From NCBI GenBank assembly GCA_949502025.1, contig CATBCG010000051.1, positions 1 through 44,534 on the forward strand: a stretch of DNA of 44,534 nucleotides. The letters are read 5' to 3'. Positions 1-8,934 of this stretch are shown piece by piece (the stretch's first letter is position 1; every line of letters starts with the position of its first letter). The translations under genes and the position numbers were made by a program. The stretch comes from MGBC131033 sp910585655 (GTDB lineage Bacteria > Bacillota > Clostridia > Lachnospirales > Lachnospiraceae). The notes beneath the pieces are model-generated. The model saw only the letters and a program-made list of their open reading frames with translations. It was not told the origin of the DNA and made no database searches.

Positions 1-353
1 AGAAACACGACGAAATGGCGTTAAGAATTTGGAACTATTTTAAGAGGAAATCGGTGGAATTGGTAAATATAGGTTGTACTGTGATTTTAGATTGGGGTTT
101 TTGGAGCTTAGAAAACAGAAGAAGCTTAACCGAGTTTTGTCACTCTCAGAATGTTCATTGTGAATGGCATTACATTGATGTTAATGACCAAACATGGAAT
201 AAAAACATTGAAGAACGAAACTGTAGGGTATTAAATGGCGAAGGTGGTACAGATTATTATCTGGATGAAGGCCTTATGGGAAAATTATTGTCCATGTGGG
301 AAGCACCTTCTAAAGATGAAATAGATGTTTGGTATACATTAGAAAGAAAATAG
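1..353 (+). CDS. P-loop (AAA_33-type) kinase-like protein, 3' part only
   Basis: The reading frame is open from the first bases, so the gene starts before the window and only about the last 117 codons are visible. The visible part has a hydrophobic strand ending in TVILDWGFWS followed by an arginine-rich helix (ENRRS), then a region with a conserved ERN motif. This is the pattern of the second half of small ATP-binding kinase-like proteins of the AAA_33/zeta-toxin type, in which the P-loop lies near the N-terminus. The P-loop itself would be outside the window. The substrate is unknown. An intrinsic terminator follows about 100 bases downstream. The family assignment is from pattern only. Confidence 0.6.
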   Translation, partial: KHDEMALRIWNYFKRKSVELVNIGCTVILDWGFWSLENRRSLTEFCHSQNVHCEWHYIDVNDQTWNKNIEERNCRVLNGEGGTDYYLDEGLMGKLLSMWEAPSKDEIDVWYTLERK

Positions 354-392
354 AATTGTTATATAGAGAACAACGAATCTCAATTTGTTGAA

Positions 393-428
393 CACATGAA
401 ACTTTCAGGTTGTACCTGAGTTTATGTG
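393..428. other. Stem-loop in gap after the first gene
   Basis: Arms CACATGAAACT and AGTTTATGTG enclose a second perfect hairpin, CAGGT-TGT-ACCTG. No T-run follows, so it is not an obvious terminator. The 354-711 gap otherwise holds only the two terminators listed next; I see no gene in it. Confidence 0.4.
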
Positions 429-456
429 AAGAGAATTAAATACAAATGACCTAAGA

Positions 457-490
457 GCCATTGTGGAAGATAATCTACAGTGGCTTTTTT
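457..490 (+). terminator. Rho-independent terminator after the partial kinase-like gene
   Basis: Stem GCCATTGT / ACAGTGGC (one G-U pair) with a 12-base loop is followed directly by TTTTTT. It reads out of the plus-strand gene ending at 353. Confidence 0.75.
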
Positions 491-562
491 CATGCAATGA
501 AATGTAAAAAAACTTTAACTCTTTGTTAATTTAAGTTATCGGTTATTAGCATATATGTATCA

Positions 563-595
563 AAAAAGTAGCCGTCCATTCATGAAATGGACGGC
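563..595 (-). terminator. Terminator downstream of ileS
   Basis: A perfect 10-base stem (GCCGTCCATT / AATGGACGGC, loop CATGA) is followed on the minus strand by TACTTTTTT. It lies about 115 bases beyond the ileS stop codon and fits as its terminator. Confidence 0.7.
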
Positions 596-711
596 TTAAC
601 TTAACACATAAAACTCTTAACTAAATGACATTGTAGAAATTTCATACTGCTTTCCATACCTGTTTTTCTTTCCCTTTATGTTACGTTATCTTATCTTTTT
701 CTATCAGTAAT

Positions 712-3700
712 TTACTGACGTTTCTCCACACCAAGTGTCACCTGCTCGCCGTTGATGTTCCATTCCTTTGTATAGCCCCTTACTTCGCCGCAGATTAGTT
801 CATCTGCCATTACGTCGCCAAGGATCGTTTCCTTATTTGCTGTCAGGACAGCCGCTACCTTTTCATTTCCGCTCTGGTAAACCGTAATATGATCCATCAC
901 CTCAAAGCCTGCGTCCTTCCGCATTGTCTGGATTTTGCTGATCAATTCCCGAACAAAGCCCTCTTCGACCAGCTCCGGTGTCAGGTTTGTATCCAATACT
1001 ACGGTAATTCCATGATCTGAAGCAGACTCATAACCCTCCATCTGAGCAGCCTCGATCAGCAGATCCTCGGTAGCCAGCTCCTCCTCTGCACCATCTACAA
1101 TCACGGTCGTTTTTCCGTTGGCATTTAATTCATCCATTACCTGATTGCCATCAAGCGTTCCCAATACCTCGCGCAGCGCATTCAAGCGGCTGCCGAACCG
1201 TTTCCCCAGTGTCTTTAGCTGCGGTTTGAAGCTGTAAGTCGTAAAGGCACGTACATCGTCGGTTACTGCTACTTCCTTGACATTTAACTCATCGGCAATG
1301 ATATCCGTATAAAAATCGGACAGTCCTCCTTCTGACGGAGTGCCTCCCTCTGCCTTATCCAGCTTAACAAACATTTTTCCAATCGGCTGGCGGTTCTTGA
1401 TATTGGCGGTATTCCGGCAGGCGCGTCCGAGAACGACAATTTCCAGCACTTCTTCCATATGCTGTTCTAACTCATGGTCAATCCAGTTCTCTTCTACCTG
1501 TGGGAAATCACACAGATGGATGCTCTCCGGCGCCGAAGCGTCCAGCCCGCATACAAGGTTCTGATAGATCTCCTCTGTCATAAACGGAATCATTGGGGCT
1601 GCGGCTTTGCTGATTGTCACCAGCGCAGTATAAAGCGTCATATAGGCATTGATTTTATCCTGTTCCATCCCCTTCGCCCAGAACCGGTCACGGCAGCGTC
1701 TGACGTACCAGTTGCTCATATCGTCTACAAATTCCTGCAGCGCTCTGGCTGTCTCCGGAATCCGGTAATGCTCCAGGTTCTCGTCTACGGCGCGAACGGT
1801 AGATTGAAGCTTAGAAAGCAACCATTTATCCATAACCGCCAGTTTTTCATATTCCAACGTATATTTCGTGGCGTCAAATTCGTCAATATTGGCATACAGC
1901 ACATAAAACGCATACGTATTCCACAACGTTCCCATAAACTTCCGCTGTCCTTCCACAACTGCTTTGTCGTGAAAGCGGTTCGGCAGCCAAGGTGCGCTGT
2001 TGATATAAAAATACCAGCGGATTGCATCGGCTCCATGGGCATCCAGCGCCTCAAACGGATCGACCGCATTTCCCTTGGATTTGCTCATCTTCTGCCCGTT
2101 TTCATCCTGCACATGCCCCAGGACAATCACGTTTTCATACGGAGCCTTGTTAAAGAGCAACGTCGATTCTGCCAGGAGCGAATGAAACCATCCTCTTGTC
2201 TGGTCTACTGCCTCGGAAATAAACTGCGCCGGGAACTGCGCTTCAAACAGCTCTTTATTTTCAAACGGATAATGGTGTTGGGCAAACGGCATCGCCCCGG
2301 AGTCAAACCAGCAGTCGATAACCTCCGGCACACGGCGCATCGTCTTTCCGCAATGCGGGCAAGTCATCGTCACGGTGTCAATATATGGACGGTGTAATTC
2401 TAGCTTTTCTGCGTCCGGATTACCACTGCGCTCTGCCAGCTCTGCCCGGCTCCCGATCGACTCCTGATGACCGCAGCCTTCGCATTCCCAGATATTTAAC
2501 GGGGTTCCCCAATACCGGTTCCGGGAGATCGCCCAATCCTGGATATTTTCCAGCCAGTTGCCAAACCTTCCCTTTCCGATAGCATCCGGAATCCAGTTGA
2601 CGGTGTTGTTATTCCGAATCAAATCGTCCCGTACTGCCGTCTCCCGGATAAACCAGGATTCCCTTGCATAATAGATAAGCGGCGTATCACAGCGCCAGCA
2701 ATGAGGATAATCATGCTCGAATTTTGGTGCGTCAAACAACTTGCCTTCTGCGTCCAAATCTTTTAATACTTCCGGATCGGCTTTTTTCACAAACAGCCCG
2801 GCATACGGCGTTTCCTCGGTCATCTCGCCCTTTTCATTGACGAACTGCACCAATGGCAAATCATAATCGCGTCCCACTCTGCCGTCGTCCTCACCAAAAG
2901 CCGGAGCAATATGAACGATTCCGGTACCATCCGACATCGTAACATAACCGTCACAGACGACATAATGCGCTTTTTTTCGCTGCTTTTCGGCTTCCTTTGC
3001 CGTACACTCCCACAATGGTTCATATTCCTTATATTCCAAATCCTTGCCGACAAACGTTTCGAGTATTTCGTAGGCAGCCCTGGTAGCCTTATCCTCTTCG
3101 GCTGGTTTTTGGCTTTCCGCCAGCTTTCCTAACACCGTATCCAGCAAAGCCTGTGCCATATAATAAACATAACCGTCTGCCGCCTTTACCTTACAGTACG
3201 TCTCCTCCGGGTTCACACAAAGAGCCGTGTTACTTGGCAGCGTCCAAGGTGTTGTCGTCCACGCCAGGAAATAAGCGTCCTCTCCTACGACTTTAAAACG
3301 TACAATCGCAGAACGTTCCTTTACGGTCTTATAGCCCTGCGCAACCTCCTGAGAGGAAAGCGGCGTGCCGCAGCGAGGACAGTACGGAACGATTTTAAAA
3401 CCCTTATACAGCAAGCCCTTTTTCCAGATTTCCTTTAATGCCCACCACTCGGATTCAATAAAATTATCGTCATAGGTAACATACGGATGATCCATGTCTG
3501 CCCAGAAGCCGACCGTTCCGGAAAAATCTTCCCACATCCCCTTATATTTCCAGACGCTTTCTTTACATTTGTCAATAAACGGTTCCAGACCATACTCTTC
3601 AATCTGATCTTTTCCGTCTAAACCTAATAACTTTTCTACCTCAATTTCCACCGGAAGCCCATGTGTATCCCAGCCAGCCTTCCGCGGTACCATATACCCC

Positions 3701-3927
3701 TTCATCGTCCGATAACGCGGAATCATATCCTTGATAACACGAGTCAGCACATGACCGATATGCGGCTTGCCGTTGGCAGTCGGCGGTCCGTCATAAAACG
3801 TATAGGTCGGACCACCCTCCCGGATTTTCATGCTCTTTTCAAAAATCTGATGTGACTTCCAAAATTCTTCGACTTCCTTTTCCCGCTCTACGAACTTCAT
3901 GTCCGTAGGAACCTTTTTGTACAACAT
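712..3927 (-). CDS. ileS: Isoleucyl-tRNA synthetase, long eukaryote-like type (IleS2)
   Basis: This class I synthetase charges tRNA-Ile in the cytoplasm and edits valine. The HIGH motif (PHIGHVL) is near residue 57 and KMSKS (GQKMSKSKG) near residue 610. Between them lies the CP1 editing domain with the Cys pairs CPRCG, CWRC and CEGCG, followed by the anticodon-binding domain (NWYVRRCRDRFW). At 1071 residues and with the motif GPPTANGKPHIGH, it belongs to the long eukaryote-like IleS2 group rather than the about 930-residue bacterial type with GPPYANG. IleS2 enzymes are known to be poorly inhibited by mupirocin. The start is supported by AAGGAGG just upstream. Expression is likely controlled by the T-box leader upstream. 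Confidence 0.97.
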   Translation of the reverse strand: MLYKKVPTDMKFVEREKEVEEFWKSHQIFEKSMKIREGGPTYTFYDGPPTANGKPHIGHVLTRVIKDMIPRYRTMKGYMVPRKAGWDTHGLPVEIEVEKLLGLDGKDQIEEYGLEPFIDKCKESVWKYKGMWEDFSGTVGFWADMDHPYVTYDDNFIESEWWALKEIWKKGLLYKGFKIVPYCPRCGTPLSSQEVAQGYKTVKERSAIVRFKVVGEDAYFLAWTTTPWTLPSNTALCVNPEETYCKVKAADGYVYYMAQALLDTVLGKLAESQKPAEEDKATRAAYEILETFVGKDLEYKEYEPLWECTAKEAEKQRKKAHYVVCDGYVTMSDGTGIVHIAPAFGEDDGRVGRDYDLPLVQFVNEKGEMTEETPYAGLFVKKADPEVLKDLDAEGKLFDAPKFEHDYPHCWRCDTPLIYYARESWFIRETAVRDDLIRNNNTVNWIPDAIGKGRFGNWLENIQDWAISRNRYWGTPLNIWECEGCGHQESIGSRAELAERSGNPDAEKLELHRPYIDTVTMTCPHCGKTMRRVPEVIDCWFDSGAMPFAQHHYPFENKELFEAQFPAQFISEAVDQTRGWFHSLLAESTLLFNKAPYENVIVLGHVQDENGQKMSKSKGNAVDPFEALDAHGADAIRWYFYINSAPWLPNRFHDKAVVEGQRKFMGTLWNTYAFYVLYANIDEFDATKYTLEYEKLAVMDKWLLSKLQSTVRAVDENLEHYRIPETARALQEFVDDMSNWYVRRCRDRFWAKGMEQDKINAYMTLYTALVTISKAAAPMIPFMTEEIYQNLVCGLDASAPESIHLCDFPQVEENWIDHELEQHMEEVLEIVVLGRACRNTANIKNRQPIGKMFVKLDKAEGGTPSEGGLSDFYTDIIADELNVKEVAVTDDVRAFTTYSFKPQLKTLGKRFGSRLNALREVLGTLDGNQVMDELNANGKTTVIVDGAEEELATEDLLIEAAQMEGYESASDHGITVVLDTNLTPELVEEGFVRELISKIQTMRKDAGFEVMDHITVYQSGNEKVAAVLTANKETILGDVMADELICGEVRGYTKEWNINGEQVTLGVEKRQ

Positions 3928-3945
3928 CTGCTCAACCTCCTTATT

Positions 3946-4064
3946 TTAAGTTCCGTCTCTACATTTCATCGCCCTTTTAAGGGGAGAGATTTCCCGCCGC
4001 TAAAGACGTCGAGAATTCCTCCCAGGGCGATTCCATTTCGAGACTGTTAAGTTCCGTCTCTACA
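3946..4064 (-). repeat. Pair of 18-base direct repeats around a hairpin segment in the ileS leader
   Basis: The 18-base string starting TTAAGTTCCGTCTC (plus-strand reading) occurs at 3946-3963 and again at 4047-4064. The 83 bases between them have complementary ends, ATCGCCCT (3968-3975) and AGGGCGAT (4024-4031), with an inner GGGAG/CTCCC pair. The segment lies between the T-box terminator stem and the ileS start, so it is transcribed as part of the leader. Part of the repeat, CGGAACTT on the minus strand, also occurs inside the T-box sequence itself at about 4107-4114. Confidence 0.75.
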
Positions 4065-4360
4065 CTACAACACCCCTCCATCCAAAAACAGGACGGAGGG
4101 GTGTAAAGTTCCGTTATACCACCTATTTTCAAGCACTCACCCAAAAGGGGCTTCATGCACGCTCCCGGTAACGTGGGAAATCCGTCAGCGCCTACTGCCA
4201 GTACAAGGGATTATGATAGTTTCCCTGCACTCGGTTCAGCCCTGCAGCTCAGAAGTGATTTTCCCTGCCCGCCTACTCCTGCTGGGCTTTCACTCTCCCC
4301 GGCTCGCTGTGTGTTTCCACAGACAGGTACTCTCTTCGTCGGCGCTTTTTCTAAATCTTG
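4065..4360 (-). promoter_or_regulatory. T-box riboswitch leader of ileS (Ile-specific)
   Basis: Read on the minus strand, the leader shows AGAGAGTA near the 5' side of stem I. A specifier-loop-like GGAAAATCAC follows, whose ATC (4259-4257) is an isoleucine codon followed by A. Next come a linker and the T-box sequence AGGTGGTATAACGGAA at about 4111-4126. A strong stem ACACCCCTCC / GGAGGGGTGT (4070-4079 with 4095-4104) comes last and would be the terminator. Uncharged tRNA-Ile should stabilise the antiterminator and switch ileS on. The U-tract after the stem is weak (TTGTAGTG), which is unusual. Confidence 0.85.
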
Positions 4361-4366
4361 TTCATC

Positions 4367-4395
4367 ATCATAGTATAGAATGCTGGAAATGTCAA
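4367..4395 (-). promoter_or_regulatory. Sigma-A promoter of the ileS transcript
   Basis: TTGACA (4395-4390) and TATGAT (4372-4367) are separated by exactly 17 bases. Transcription would begin near 4360, at the 5' end of the T-box leader. Confidence 0.85.
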
Positions 4396-4447
4396 GAGGG
4401 AAGAAATACGAATCCATGCCGAATGATATCTTCCGTCTGGAAATCTA

Positions 4448-4466
4448 CCATAAATTATGGTATAAT
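4448..4466 (+). promoter_or_regulatory. -10 box with adjoining palindrome before the 4498 gene
   Basis: TATAAT at 4461-4466 is preceded immediately by the 13-base palindrome CCATAAATTATGG (4448-4460). The palindrome would lie in the -10/-35 spacer and is a plausible operator. The -35 (TGGAAA) is weak. Confidence 0.5.
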
Positions 4467-4497
4467 GTTGACATCAAAAAGGCAAGGAGCGTATAGT

Positions 4498-5088
4498 ATG
4501 AAAATTTTTGAAAAGTTTAAAAAGGAAAAAGAAGTAAAAAGACCAAATTTGATCGTTTTTGAAAAGGAAAATGTGGATAATCATTATGCAAACTTTGAAT
4601 TAAAGGTAAAGCCCCGCCTCTCTCTTGACGACGATCTTCCGCAGGAAGCGTATCAGAGCCTTGCTGCAAGGCGAAAGGAAATGCTAGAACAAATCGAAGA
4701 AATTATTTTCAGCGATTATCTTGATGAAACCAGTGAGACACTTGCTTCGGAAATTGGTTATTTCCCTGATATTCGTTATTTTACGGGAAATTATTATGTT
4801 GTGTATGAAAGTTACGGTTTCACATATCGGGACAAGAATTACCGTCCTTATGGTATCAAAAACGGTCAATACCGAAATGTAAGCTATGAAGGAAATGAAC
4901 GAAAGGAATCTTATCTTCCGTTAGACAGTGACGAAATTACAAAATATTATCAGATTTTTATTCAGGTTGCTTTGACAGGAATGGAAAGCGGCTCGGAAGA
5001 AGATTATATGAGTCTTGATCTGGTTACGGAAATTGCTTCACTAGACGATAAATTTGAGTTTGAGGTTTTGTCCCATGGCGTCATGTAA
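4498..5088 (+). CDS. Uncharacterised acidic protein, 196 aa
   Basis: The start at 4498 is chosen because AAGGAG lies about 10 bases upstream and the -10 box lies before it; the frame stays open further upstream but overlaps the ileS promoter. The N-terminus is basic (MKIFEKFKKEKEVKR) and the rest is acidic, with many Tyr and Glu residues and a long helix around residues 50-75. There is no signal peptide, membrane segment or motif I recognise. The stop overlaps the start of the following gene by about 14 bases, so the two are probably co-translated and the protein may act with the Sel1-repeat protein encoded next. No function can be given. Confidence 0.7.
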   Translation: MKIFEKFKKEKEVKRPNLIVFEKENVDNHYANFELKVKPRLSLDDDLPQEAYQSLAARRKEMLEQIEEIIFSDYLDETSETLASEIGYFPDIRYFTGNYYVVYESYGFTYRDKNYRPYGIKNGQYRNVSYEGNERKESYLPLDSDEITKYYQIFIQVALTGMESGSEEDYMSLDLVTEIASLDDKFEFEVLSHGVM

Positions 5089-6154
5089 ACGGCTTCACCT
5101 GATCCCGCTTATCTTGGGGGGCTACGGGGCATTTCTCGGCTTTGGTCTGGCAGTGATAGGGCTGGCTGAAATCAAGGAAGGGCTTGGTATGGTTCGGTTC
5201 CTGACAGGGCTTGGGATGGCTGGCTTCGGATTACTTGGAATCTGGGATGGAGTGCGGGACTTGATTAGACCAGAAAAAAGGGTCAAAACACCGCCGGTCA
5301 GCCAGTTTATTCTTACCGATACATCCGGAAACAAAACGTCTCTTGTTACGCCCGAACTTTTACAGAAACAACTAGACCTTCTTGCAGAAAATGAAGTTCC
5401 AAAGCGTTTTACTATCCAACTGCTGCCGCCTCTTTCTACCAAAGAACATGGTCTATTGGCGCAGATTTTATGTATTTATTATAGGAATATCGTTTTGGTA
5501 GCATTTTTTGAAACGCCAAAAGGCAGCTACCAGATATATCAGAACAGCGCTGAGCCGAATACGGCAATGGAATGGCTAAAACAGTTGCTGATAGGAAGCC
5601 CCGATTTTTCCGGATGGGAAAGGATTGAAACAAAAACCGGGCAAGACGAAGATACTGCCAGACAAAATGAGGACGATATCGAACAGAACGAGCAAATGTT
5701 TTATTGGCACAGACTCCTGGTCATTTTTGGAGAGAGTTGGCATGATGAACACAAGTTTTTTTCCGTCAGGGACGTGGAATTGGCTATTGAGGGTATTCAT
5801 GAGGGCAAATACGAGAAAGCAGCCCTGGAATGGGGAACGGAAACTCTTGATTTATTCCCCGGCGTTCAAAGTGATCTCCTGATTCTCTGGCATACCAATC
5901 CTACAAGAAAAGAGTTCCCTAGATTTCTAGCGAAAGAAGGAACGGTAATACAGGTAAAATTTTGGCTGACAGGCTATTTGGAACGCGGCTTTTTTGAAGA
6001 AATGAGTGGCTGGACTGACGTAAGTGACCAGATGGAGACGCCTGCTATGTTCTTTCCCGCTGCTTTTCCGGCTCCTGTTATAGCTGGGAATACCATCCGT
6101 TTGAGGAAAATGAAGCAGCCGCCTATGCTATGCTTCATCAGGCGATCTCTTTAG
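5075..6154 (+). pseudogene. 5' part of a Sel1-repeat membrane protein, apparently frameshifted near 6030
   Basis: The ATG at 5075 (MASCKRLHLIPLILGGYG) overlaps the preceding gene. Two membrane helices, about residues 6-28 and 38-60, are followed by a cytoplasmic region of about 260 residues that I do not recognise. After WTDVSDQMET (about 6045) the frame stops looking like protein (repeated Pro, then basic residues to the stop at 6154). The frame one base earlier instead gives DGDACYVLSRCFSGSCYSWE and runs without a stop straight into the Sel1-repeat ORF at 6130. A missing base near 6026-6036, for example in the CC of GTGACCAG, would explain this. It may be a true mutation or a sequencing error. 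Confidence 0.65.
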
Positions 6155-6987
6155 GCAGCGCGGCGGCAGCTCTAGGGGCGCTTCGTATGGATATGCTGAC
6201 CCCAGAGCTACGAGAAATCATGCCGTTTGACCATATTAACGAGGCATGGGAAATCATCCTTGAAAAAGCCGAAAACGGCTGTCCATTCTGCCAGTACATG
6301 ATCGGGAATATTTATTATTTTCTGGACATTATAGAGATTGAAGGTCGAAAGGAAAGTGAATTTGCAGACAAAGAAGCTTGGGATGCCTGGAGAAAGTGGG
6401 AAATGGAACAGAGTATTCCTTGGTTTGAAAAGGCATTTTCCGGCGGGATGATTTTGGCAGGACGGAATTATGTTCATTATTATCAGTACGGCAGAGGGGA
6501 TCTGATTCCACCGGAACCGGAAAAAGCAGTGCCAATCATGCGGCAGGGAGCAGAACATGGCTACCCAGAGTGGTTGTATGCTTACGCCAATCACCTCGCC
6601 TATACAGACGAAAACCACAAAGAAGCTCTCCCTTGGGCGCTGAAAGCGGTGGACTATGCGCGGGCAGTTCAATGGCTGGAAAAGGATGAGGAACCAGAAT
6701 ATATCAAGTATGATTTACTGGGGATTTGCTATCTGTTGGGATACGGCTGCCAGCAGAATCCGGCGTGGGGAAAAGCGTTCTTAGAAAGAAGTAAACCTTC
6801 CCCCTATCAAAGCTATGGACTGGGGATGATGTATGCCGAAGGAATCGGCGTACCGGAGGACATCGAAAAGGGCGTGGAGTATCTGAAAGCAGCCGGAAAT
6901 TATGCGCCAGCCATCAAGGCACTGAAACATTATAAGAAAAGCCTGTTTGGGGTCTGGCGGCGTAAATCCCGCCGCGTCAGCCAATAG
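6038..6987 (+). pseudogene. 3' part of the same Sel1-repeat protein
   Basis: Sel1-like alpha-helical repeats are visible: AAAYAMLHQAISLGSAAAALGAL, AENGCPFCQYMIGNIYYF, AEHGYPEWLYAYANHLAY and, most typically, YGLGMMYAEGIGVPEDIEKGVEYLKAAG near the end. Such repeats are protein-protein interaction scaffolds. The first Met at 6130 has no ribosome-binding site, and good coding sequence continues upstream of it, so it is best read as the C-terminal half of the gene starting at 5075 (together about 640 residues). The stop overlaps by 11 bases the stop of the convergent gene on the other strand. Confidence 0.65.
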
Positions 6988-7714
6988 TCGTATCTTTCCT
7001 TTCTGGCACAAAATAATACAAGTCCCTCTTGCTATGCGGTTTAAAACGTCCTGTACGGGCTGTTGCGTGATGGATATCCAACACCAGAATTTCTATCATA
7101 TCCGCAAATCCATGTTCATATGGAGTACCATATTGGTCGGTAATCTCCTGGATTGCTAATTCCTTTTCCTCTGCATCCTCGCAAATACGGACTGTTCCAT
7201 AAAAAATAATACTTTCATAAGGCAGATGGCAGCTCCGCACTCCCTTTGGGACCTCCTCTGCCTCCCCATACAGCATATAAGCAGCCTTTGGATTCTGGCG
7301 GATCAGTCCCAGCTTTTTTCCTTTTTTTCCACAGTGCATATAGAGCCTGCCATCCCGATAAGCATGATTGATTGGTATGGCATAAGGCCATTCCTTGTCA
7401 AAAAGCGTCAGACAGCCGGTTTCATGGCGCGAACAGATCTCTTCTATTTTCTGCCTGGCTTCTTCTCCATAAATCGCATGATATTTTGCCCCTATCGGAG
7501 CAGGTTCGCCGTACTCTGCATCCCGAATAACAAAACGCTCTGTCCACTCCCATTCCTCTGGAATCAGCAGACATTCCAGACATCGCAGATCATGCTGATT
7601 TTCCGGAAAGCAGAACGCATCAATTCCTGCAAACAGCCTTCCTTCCAGCTCAATGACCTCATATTCTTTGGGAACAATCGAAGCCAGCGCACGAATTCTC
7701 CCTATTTTTTCCAT
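6977..7714 (-). CDS. Pyridoxamine 5'-phosphate oxidase-fold flavoprotein (NimA-like), 245 aa
   Basis: Residues about 85-235 match the split-barrel FMN-binding fold of the PNPOx/nitroreductase-like NimA group: GCLTLFDKEWPYAIPINHAYRDGRLYMHCGKKGKKL, then NPKAAYMLYGE, SIIFYGTVRI and a C-terminal LDIHHATARTGRFK. Proteins of this group bind FMN or a related flavin and act as small-molecule reductases; the substrate here is unknown. The first about 80 residues form an extra acidic domain that I do not recognise. It is the last gene of a likely three-gene unit, 38 bases after the membrane protein upstream. Confidence 0.8.
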   Translation of the reverse strand: MEKIGRIRALASIVPKEYEVIELEGRLFAGIDAFCFPENQHDLRCLECLLIPEEWEWTERFVIRDAEYGEPAPIGAKYHAIYGEEARQKIEEICSRHETGCLTLFDKEWPYAIPINHAYRDGRLYMHCGKKGKKLGLIRQNPKAAYMLYGEAEEVPKGVRSCHLPYESIIFYGTVRICEDAEEKELAIQEITDQYGTPYEHGFADMIEILVLDIHHATARTGRFKPHSKRDLYYFVPERKDTTIG

Positions 7715-7752
7715 ATTGCAATTCTCCTTTGCAGCTTTTTACTTCTTCTCTT

Positions 7753-8343
7753 TTACAACAGCCTGACCAGAAAAAGAACATCCAACCCGCTCCAATGAAA
7801 CATCCGCAAACAGCTCCCTGCATACAAGACAAACAGCATCAGACAAAGCAAAATTCCTATATCCCGTTTCAGCAAACGGTTCTGTCGTATTCCCTGAATG
7901 CCGCACCACCCCATCAAAAATGAAGCCGCGCCAAGCAAGAGAACAGCCACAAACAAAGTAACGCCCCTTTCCTGCTTATCCTGCACGTAAAGCGTATCCC
8001 TTATCGTTCCAATAGCAACAGGTATCCTTTCCATCGGTACTTCCCGAAGTTTTGCACTGCTCTCTGTCTCCCAGTGTTCCGGTGTCTCTCCTTCTTGTCT
8101 CTTATCCTCATACTCTATCTGGTAGCCTGTTTCCCCTTTTGTCTCAATAAGCCTAAGCTTTGCCTTGCTTCCCCGATAGCGCGTTATCTTCTCCAAGCTC
8201 TCCTGCCTGGTTCCGGCATAACGCAGCCAACAACCACTGTAGGAATCCTTCCCATACCAGCCAAACCGCGGACTGAACACAAAACACAGAAAAAATATTA
8301 TCATCACGATTCCATATCCAAGCCATCCTTTTTTTAGCTTCAT
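7753..8343 (-). CDS. Uncharacterised membrane protein, 196 aa
   Basis: An N-terminal membrane helix (about residues 8-27, YGIVMIIFFLCFVFSP) is followed by an extracytoplasmic region of about 95 residues. Two more helices follow, about 127-150 (TLFVAVLLLGAASFLMGW) and 162-180 (ILLCLMLFVLYAGS). I do not recognise the family. It lies 27 bases after the 8371-8874 gene, which is also a membrane-anchored protein of unknown role, so the two probably work together. Confidence 0.65.
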   Translation of the reverse strand: MKLKKGWLGYGIVMIIFFLCFVFSPRFGWYGKDSYSGCWLRYAGTRQESLEKITRYRGSKAKLRLIETKGETGYQIEYEDKRQEGETPEHWETESSAKLREVPMERIPVAIGTIRDTLYVQDKQERGVTLFVAVLLLGAASFLMGWCGIQGIRQNRLLKRDIGILLCLMLFVLYAGSCLRMFHWSGLDVLFLVRLL

Positions 8344-8370
8344 ATCACTACCTCCTGTATCTTTTACAAA

Positions 8371-8874
8371 TTATTCTTTAAAACCAAACAGCCCTTTTGT
8401 CAGGGCATCCGCCCGCTTCACTGCCTCTTCGCGGCTAACCGCCGGGGAAAGGAAAAAGCGCTGCTCCTCCCCCTCTCTATATGGATACCAAAGCATTACC
8501 TCACGGAATATCCCTCTTACCTGAATACTTCCGAGCGGCAGAATCTGATTCCGGCTGGCGCTGTAATAGTTTAAATTCCCCATACGCCCTTTGATATACG
8601 GATCCCCTGAAAGTGCTACTTTTAACAAGCGTAAGTCCCCCTTGGAATCTCTGCTTACGATTTGGATCTTTCCCTGAAATACAGAATCCCGAAACAAATA
8701 GTAGTAATAGGTTCCCTTTACTATCAACTGGTCGTCTAACGTCTCTTTTCCCTCCATCGAAAATTCAATACCAGAAATCGTCTTATTTACCGGGATGGGT
8801 AAGGGCAGCAGAGTTAAAAGTAACAGGAAAACAGCAACTAGAAAAAGAATTCCTTTCCACCGCTTTTTTAGCAT
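8371..8874 (-). CDS. Uncharacterised membrane-anchored protein, 167 aa
   Basis: A single N-terminal hydrophobic segment (about residues 7-28, GILFLVAVFLLLLTLLPLPIPV) anchors an outside domain of about 135 residues rich in beta-strand patterns (DDQLIVKGTYYYYLFRDSVFQGKIQIV). The N-terminal segment could be a signal peptide or a signal anchor. There is no lipobox and no known motif. It is the first gene of the unit, with its own promoter about 65 bases upstream and GGAGGGAT before the ATG. Confidence 0.65.
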   Translation of the reverse strand: MLKKRWKGILFLVAVFLLLLTLLPLPIPVNKTISGIEFSMEGKETLDDQLIVKGTYYYYLFRDSVFQGKIQIVSRDSKGDLRLLKVALSGDPYIKGRMGNLNYYSASRNQILPLGSIQVRGIFREVMLWYPYREGEEQRFFLSPAVSREEAVKRADALTKGLFGFKE

Positions 8875-8934
8875 AAGTATCCCTCCAATCGTCTGTTGGC
8901 AGAATGGCTTTTTATTGGATTTTTATTACTTTTT

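Noticed and set aside
1474..2397. Long open frame opposite ileS (307 codons)
   Set aside because: It lies fully inside a well-supported essential gene on the other strand, is rich in His/Arg/Cys as reverse-strand shadows are, and has no ribosome-binding site.
4213..4497. Upstream extension of the 4498 gene
   Set aside because: It overlaps the ileS promoter and T-box stem I, and the -10 box and ribosome-binding site both point to the ATG at 4498.
7226..7798. 190-codon plus-strand frame
   Set aside because: It is antisense to the PNPOx gene, with shadow-like composition and no initiation signals.
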